From NCBI RefSeq assembly GCF_021130785.1, contig NC_060213.1, positions 133,562,001 through 133,626,000 of the forward strand: a stretch of 64,000 nucleotides of DNA, given 5' to 3'. Shown one piece after another: positions 59,276 through 64,000 of this stretch. Source of the stretch: Homalodisca vitripennis (Eukaryota > Arthropoda > Insecta > Hemiptera > Cicadellidae). The position numbers and the translations under genes are program-made. Position 1 is the stretch's first letter; each line of letters opens with the position of its first letter. The notes beneath the pieces are model-generated. The model worked only from the letters and a program-made list of their open reading frames with translations. It was not told where the DNA came from and ran no database searches.

Positions 59276-60300
59276 AGGGTATTAATATTCTATATTTTAA
59301 TATTCTTACCATTATGGGAAGTGGTAGACTTGTCTGACATTTCTAGAAGTATTATATTTATTTAATTATTAGGTGCTTAGAATCATGATTGAGTTTTACA
59401 AGTCCTCAATAGTGCCACATTTATATAAAACATCCGTTAGCCGAAAATAAACTTAGGAATATTAAGAATTTGTTGGATTTTATATTGCATAAGCACATTG
59501 CAATGGCTATAATTTATTTATTATCGAGATAATGTTTGAGTAATCGAATAAGATCAAACTCAAGTTATTTAATAATTAGTTAATAATCAGTTAAGTGTAT
59601 TGGTTGTAGTCAAAACAAGGGAACATTCCCAGTAAGATGTACCCCCAATGAACTGAACCCTACAGTCTGATGTTCTGGGCTCTCTCTCTACTTTCATGAA
59701 TGGCTGTTAGTTAATTAATAAACTGAAATATTGCTCTCCATTTACTAAATATGCATATTGTTCTTTCAACACTTAGTCAAGTGATCTTGACTTGAAAAAG
59801 TGCGCTCCTTGTTTACATTTCTGTCTGCTGCACTTCAGTGTTCTTAAGTAATTAAAATTAAGTTAATAATAAACTTTTTTTGTCATATTATTAATTATAT
59901 TTTATATTTTAATGATTAAACAATGTTTTAAATAGCTTTTGACTTAATGAATAAAATCCATACAATACCTCTTGTTGGAAGCATATTATTATGTAAATGT
60001 AAGAAACTTTTCTCAAGAACCGTTAGTTATTCCTACTTTGACAAGTTGCTGTTAATTAGCGGAAGAATTTATGAAATAATGTTCTTGAATTCTATACTAA
60101 AATAACAAATTATTTGTAGCTTAAATTAACGCAATTTAATACATCTAGAGTTTTTTACACATTGGGCAAACATAAACATTCGATATCTCAGTTTTTTTTT
60201 CAAAACTATACGTATATTCTCATAAAATGCAATCTATAAAACAAGTAAGAAAAAATGGATAACGATTTTCATGTGTTCATTACAAAGTAGTATAATTAAA
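59276..60300. other. AT-rich intergenic, no gene seen
   Basis: Nothing recognised. Confidence 0.5.
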
Positions 60301-60340
60301 AACTTTGACTATATATATAAATAATATATCAATATATATA

Positions 60341-60464
60341 TCACAAAAAGTACTTGCTCTGCCGGGACTTGAACCCGGATCTCTCACTTGTGTACTGGTA
60401 GCACATTCACCCGGAAAGTGAGAGATCCGGGTTCGAGTCACGGCGGATCAAGTACTTTTTGTGA
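60341..60464. repeat. tRNA-derived fold-back element
   Basis: Two 49-bp arms (60341-60389 and 60416-60464) match as inverted repeats at 45 of 49 positions around a 26-base loop. Both arms contain a T-arm/B-box sequence, ATCCGGGTTCGAGTCACGG on the right. Loop plus right arm reads like a tRNA core: CTGGTAGCAC (D loop), TCAC-CCGGAAA-GTGA (anticodon stem and 7-base loop, GGA at the anticodon position), then the T arm. The arms extend past the tRNA-like part as CAAGTACTTTTTGTGA. It is not a functional tRNA, since the acceptor stem is missing and U33 is C. Confidence 0.75.
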
Positions 60465-60517
60465 TTCAATGTTTATTGAAATTAAATTAGGCTATTGCCA
60501 CTTATACAAACTTAATG

Positions 60518-60542
60518 GTATATATATATATATATATATACA

Positions 60543-60582
<40 letters not shown>
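60518..60582. repeat. (TA)n microsatellite
   Basis: TA repeat with one CAG interruption, between the fold-back and the Penelope fragment. Shorter TA runs flank the other side (60310-60340). Confidence 0.95.
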
Positions 60583-60584
<2 letters not shown>

Positions 60585-60596
60585 AAGGATTGTGAA

Positions 60597-61283
60597 AGGA
60601 AACAGGATTTTTTCGGACATTTGCCATCGTTCAGTGAAACAATAAAACAGTAACACTTCGTTTCAGATCTGCAATCTGATCTCTTTTTCAGGTAAAGAAT
60701 TAACCTAATACATAATTACATACTAGGTTAAAATAAACAAATCTTACCAAAGCGTTGTGGCACGCCTAAGTGAAGAATCACAACCTACATGTTGTTTGTC
60801 AACTTCACTAACTCTATAAATATGCACTTAATAAAAAACTATACAAAACACTAATCATTAAAACTGAACTACGGAATACAAATCACAATATGTCTTCATT
60901 CGTCTACTAACCACCTACGACTGACCAGAGGGACTAGCCAATGTTAATCGTCACGGCTGGCTAAAAACAAGATGGTGGAAATAAAAAGGAAGGGGGACAG
61001 GAATGGGCCCTTTCGTAATTATTGGTTCATGCGAGATGAACTTCTTAAAACCATATTGTGACTCCGCATTAGTTTATTACAAATATCTGATCCGTTTGAT
61101 ACTTTTGATTTTCGCCTTTTTAGTTCATTTTTTAGAATTGGCAACCAAAGCGGCCTAATCTCGATTGATGGTTGACTGATTGGTTGGTCTGCCAATTTAA
61201 TGTATGTTGCCTCAATTAATTTTCCTTTTGAAGAAATGTGGTTCCCGATGTATTATTTGGCTTCATCCCAATTCATCCCCAAT
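60597..61283 (-). mobile_element. Penelope-like retroelement, 3' end copy 2
   Basis: Aligns along its length to 6784-7445. The - strand coding part reads MNWDEAK, then (after a frame change) LIEATYIKLADQPISQPSIE and IRPLWLPILKNELKRRKSK, continuing to a stop at 61019-61021. The open C-terminal extension here shows that the early stop in copy 1 is a frame error. The remainder (60597-61018) is 3' UTR. Upstream it is truncated at a TA repeat. Confidence 0.85.
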
Positions 61284-61309
61284 ATAAAATATATATATAT
61301 ATATATATT

Positions 61310-61650
61310 TTTTCTGCCTGCCAGCCTGCACGATATATCGAGAACGAACTGATCTACAGACTTAAAATTTTGCTTGGAGCTTCAGTTTGATATAAGCAAC
61401 GTCTTGTCCGATGCTGCTACATGTCCCTCCCTCTATGGGTTGGGAATAAACATAAGCGAACAGTTTTATATTGGTACTATGTGTAATTATAGTGGCAATA
61501 ATAAAATCACAGAAGAAATACATTTGTAAAGAAATTGATTAAGATCATAATGGCACTTTAAGATGTGGTATAGTTAAATAAGTATCATGGTAGAATGAAC
61601 CATAGACATTACCTTTTGCATGTAACTTCTGCGAAACCTGTTACGCAGCT
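61310..61650 (+). repeat. Dispersed repeat A, copy with complete left part
   Basis: Starts CTGCCTGCCAGCCTGCACGA and CGAGAACGAACTGATCTACA, and ends TTCTGCGAAACCTGTTACGC. It is the clearest copy of the family's left edge and begins at a TA microsatellite (61286-61308). Confidence 0.75.
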
Positions 61651-61989
61651 TTTGACGTGGCTTACTCCAACGTTGTTAACAAAGGAATATACAATATTTA
61701 GGGTTATCACACACAGTAATATAAAACGTACTGCAGCGTTTTTAAAGCTATATTGGTTGATTTTTTTAAATTAAAACTTTAATTAAATGAAAATTTTGGG
61801 AAAGAAATATTGGGATTTAATTTAATTAGATTGTGAGAGGTAGGATAAATACGAATATGTAATCCTCTGGCAAGTTAGTGCCGGTAACTTTAAATTATTA
61901 GGAAGGCGGTTCACTGCCTTGAATTGATCAGAACTTGTGTATTTCAGTTACGTCAGATCTGAGAGGGCTATTGTTTCGAGTTGGATACG
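61651..61989. other. Intergenic, no gene seen
   Basis: AT-rich up to about 61830, then GC content rises into the promoter-like segment. Confidence 0.4.
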
Positions 61990-62160
61990 GCTGGGCCAAT
62001 GAGAGAACACCGCGGGGATCCATCAGAGGGGTGTGGAAATGGAACTATAAAAACTGCCAGCTCATAATTTTCGGCCTTCTTTTGGTAATTATCGTGAATT
62101 AAGTTGATGACAGTGCGCGCAGTGTTTCAAAATTTTTTTCGCGAGGGATTTTGAGGTAGG
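61990..62160 (+). promoter_or_regulatory. Promoter-like segment with CCAAT and TATA boxes
   Basis: GGGCCAATGAG (CCAAT at 61996-62000) is followed 46 bp later by CTATAAAAACTG (TATA at 62046-62053) and a GC-richer leader with GTGCGCGCAG. The spacing fits an RNA polymerase II core promoter. Since a TG-starting sequence lies at 61839 and a CA end near 63037, this could be the promoter of a solo LTR or LTR fragment; no second LTR is in the window. Confidence 0.35.
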
Positions 62161-64000
62161 CACCAGATTTATTGTATATTATATTGAAATGGTCTTTTCT
62201 AGATCTGATATTAAATTAATTTTTGTTGTCTTTTTTATAGGAAAATTAAATTTATAGAAACTCTATAGCAGTCTGCATAACTGTTTCTTGATGAACAATA
62301 AAGCACAATAGAATCAAACAAGTTAGATTTGGTTCAAACTTGCAAGAAAAGTGAATTAAAATTGAACTTTGTTAATAACTTTGATTGAATTAAAGAAATT
62401 TAGTAATTTATTAATATTTAATTTGATCTGTTTTATTGTGAATTATTAATTGGAAATTAATTGAACTTTAATATTGTTTGAGAGAGTTGTATCTGAATTG
62501 CAAAGACTTGAATGTTAATGTAAAACTAGTGGAAAGAGTGAACATTTTTATATTAGTGATTTCCAAGTGGTATTTAAATCAAATATATTATTATACCATC
62601 TTATTTCAAATATAAATATCTTATTTGAAAACTTTATTATTTTATTTCAGGAGAGAACTCTGATTTTTAGTTTGATATATTTGACTGATATTTTTATTTC
62701 TTGACAAAGGACCTTTTAATATTACTAAACGGTTTGTCAATTCTTTGTGGAAAATAGAGTGATGAAAATTCTGAAACATTGAACCTTTTAATTTGCCAGT
62801 TTAAAATAAAACCATTATTTTTATTTACAACTGAGATTTTTATTTAAGACAAACCAGATAATAATTTAATAGTTAAAAATTTAGTAATAAATTTTACTGA
62901 ATATTCACTCGGAGCTTACTAATCAAAAAATATTTTATATCGTCTTGGATGTCTGAATATTAATATCTACAATCCAAGTCGTTATACATACCCATACTAA
63001 CAAATGTCTCGTGTGAAAGATCCTAACTCAAGTTACATGTGACGAGTGGGAACCCTCAAGATAACTCAGACGTAAACTTGGAGCCAGGTATCGACAGCAA
63101 TTTGTGTCAACTTCACATTTCAAGAATCTTCCTGAGCCAACAACGTTCAGATATTTTTATTCAGCATTTCATCATTGTTGTAGTGTTCGATTGCCCCACC
63201 CAATTTCTAAAATAGAATTTAAAGTTTTTGTAATAGGTAAAAATAGAATCAACCCATTTCTAAAATAGAATTTAAATTTTTGTAATAAATAAAATAGAAT
63301 ATAAGAGAAGTTATTGATAGTTTTAATTTAATTTGATATTTTTATATATTTTATTAATAAACCTCGTTTTAACACTCCAAAATTCTCATTCCACCGAAAA
63401 CACATAGAGAAAGAACTTAAATGAACCATCCATGACATTAATTTCAACACGAACAAGGGGCAAGTCTTTGAAATAAGCAACGATGGGTTAAGTTACTGTG
63501 ATATTATATTTTTATAGATTAAATATTATAATATAATATTGGCTTGCAAGCAAATAAGAATTTAAAATTGCAAGCAATAAATGTACAGACACTGCATTTT
63601 ACAACACTTTAAAATTTACGTTCACCATACTATATAAAAAGAAATAAAATGTAAATAAATAGGAATTTAACATTTACGATAATTTGTAAACTTTATCGAT
63701 AGTTTTATTTTAAAAATTTGAGAACAAATTAAATCAATTTCTGAATGAAATAACGCATCTTAAATGAGTAAATACCTCAAAACGGTTTTGTGGACGTACA
63801 TTTGCATTGGTAATAACCGAACGCTTTCCATAAGATAAAATAAAGTAAATAAAGGGTATGAATAAATGTATGAATCTTAGATTTCTGTAAAAGCTGACTT
63901 AAGAATTGAATAATTGAGTAAGTACTGCAAGACCAAAGTTGACTAAGTGGATACAGCTTTTAAGTGTGTTAAAGCACCGGTACCACAGCTGTATCCGCAA
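62161..64000. other. AT-rich intergenic, no gene seen
   Basis: Contains a two-copy tandem duplication of about 50 bp (63197-63251 and 63252-63300, sharing ATTTCTAAAATAGAATTTAA). GTGACGAGTGGGAACCCTCA near 63040 resembles sequence just inside some arthropod LTR elements. No coding evidence. Confidence 0.45.

Noticed and set aside
60390..60445. Functional tRNA gene (anticodon GGA)
   Set aside because: No acceptor stem pairing, position 33 is C, and the T arm has a mismatch; better explained as a tRNA-derived repeat.
60388..60645. 85-residue frame with Tyr-Ile repeats
   Set aside because: Translation of the tRNA-like fold-back and TA microsatellite.

Overview
This is AT-rich animal nuclear DNA, most likely from an insect. 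The evidence is the mix of elements: an insect-type Ty3/gypsy LTR retrotransposon, Penelope-like elements, LINE fragments, and piggyBac and PIF/Harbinger DNA transposons. A hemipteran source is only a guess. I see no operons, rRNA, CRISPR arrays or complete host gene. Host signal is limited to two possible terminal exons (about 54.0 and 54.8 kb, + strand), one possible first exon (about 56.4 kb, - strand) and two promoter-like GC islands.

Layout: 0.36-0.95 kb, 3' end of a LINE reverse transcriptase with an 81-bp alternating purine/pyrimidine tract behind it. 3.46-5.31 kb, a PIF/Harbinger transposon with 70-bp inverted repeats, TAA target duplication, broken transposase (-) and a MADF-like remnant (+). 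6.8-8.0 kb, a Penelope-like element (-) with a GIY-YIG endonuclease. 8.12-19.55 kb, a complete 11.4-kb Ty3/gypsy element on the - strand with 4-bp target duplication (CATA), two near-identical LTRs, candidate primer-binding site, polypurine tract, gag, protease, RT, RNase H and integrase, plus an extra ORF ahead of gag coding for an SGNH/GDSL hydrolase. 20.9-21.1 kb, LINE fragment. 21.57-22.04 kb, a 470-bp non-autonomous DNA element with an 8-bp target duplication. 24.36-27.07 kb, a piggyBac transposon with TTAA duplication. 27.96-28.55 kb, a 45-bp minisatellite. 28.5-52 kb, mainly degraded dispersed repeats and a LINE fragment at 45.6-46.2 kb. 52-60 kb, the possible host exons and a tandem duplication. 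60.3-61.65 kb, a tRNA-derived fold-back, a second Penelope fragment and another dispersed repeat.

The main result is the 11.4-kb LTR element. Its extra ORF keeps all four SGNH hallmark residues (GDS, block-II Gly, GTND, DxxH) and lies between the 5' LTR and gag on the same strand. Its two LTRs differ by about twenty mostly one-base insertions or deletions but only one clear substitution. That pattern points to uncorrected long-read indel errors in the assembly. Many of the frameshifts noted in the mobile genes here may therefore be sequence errors and not decay.
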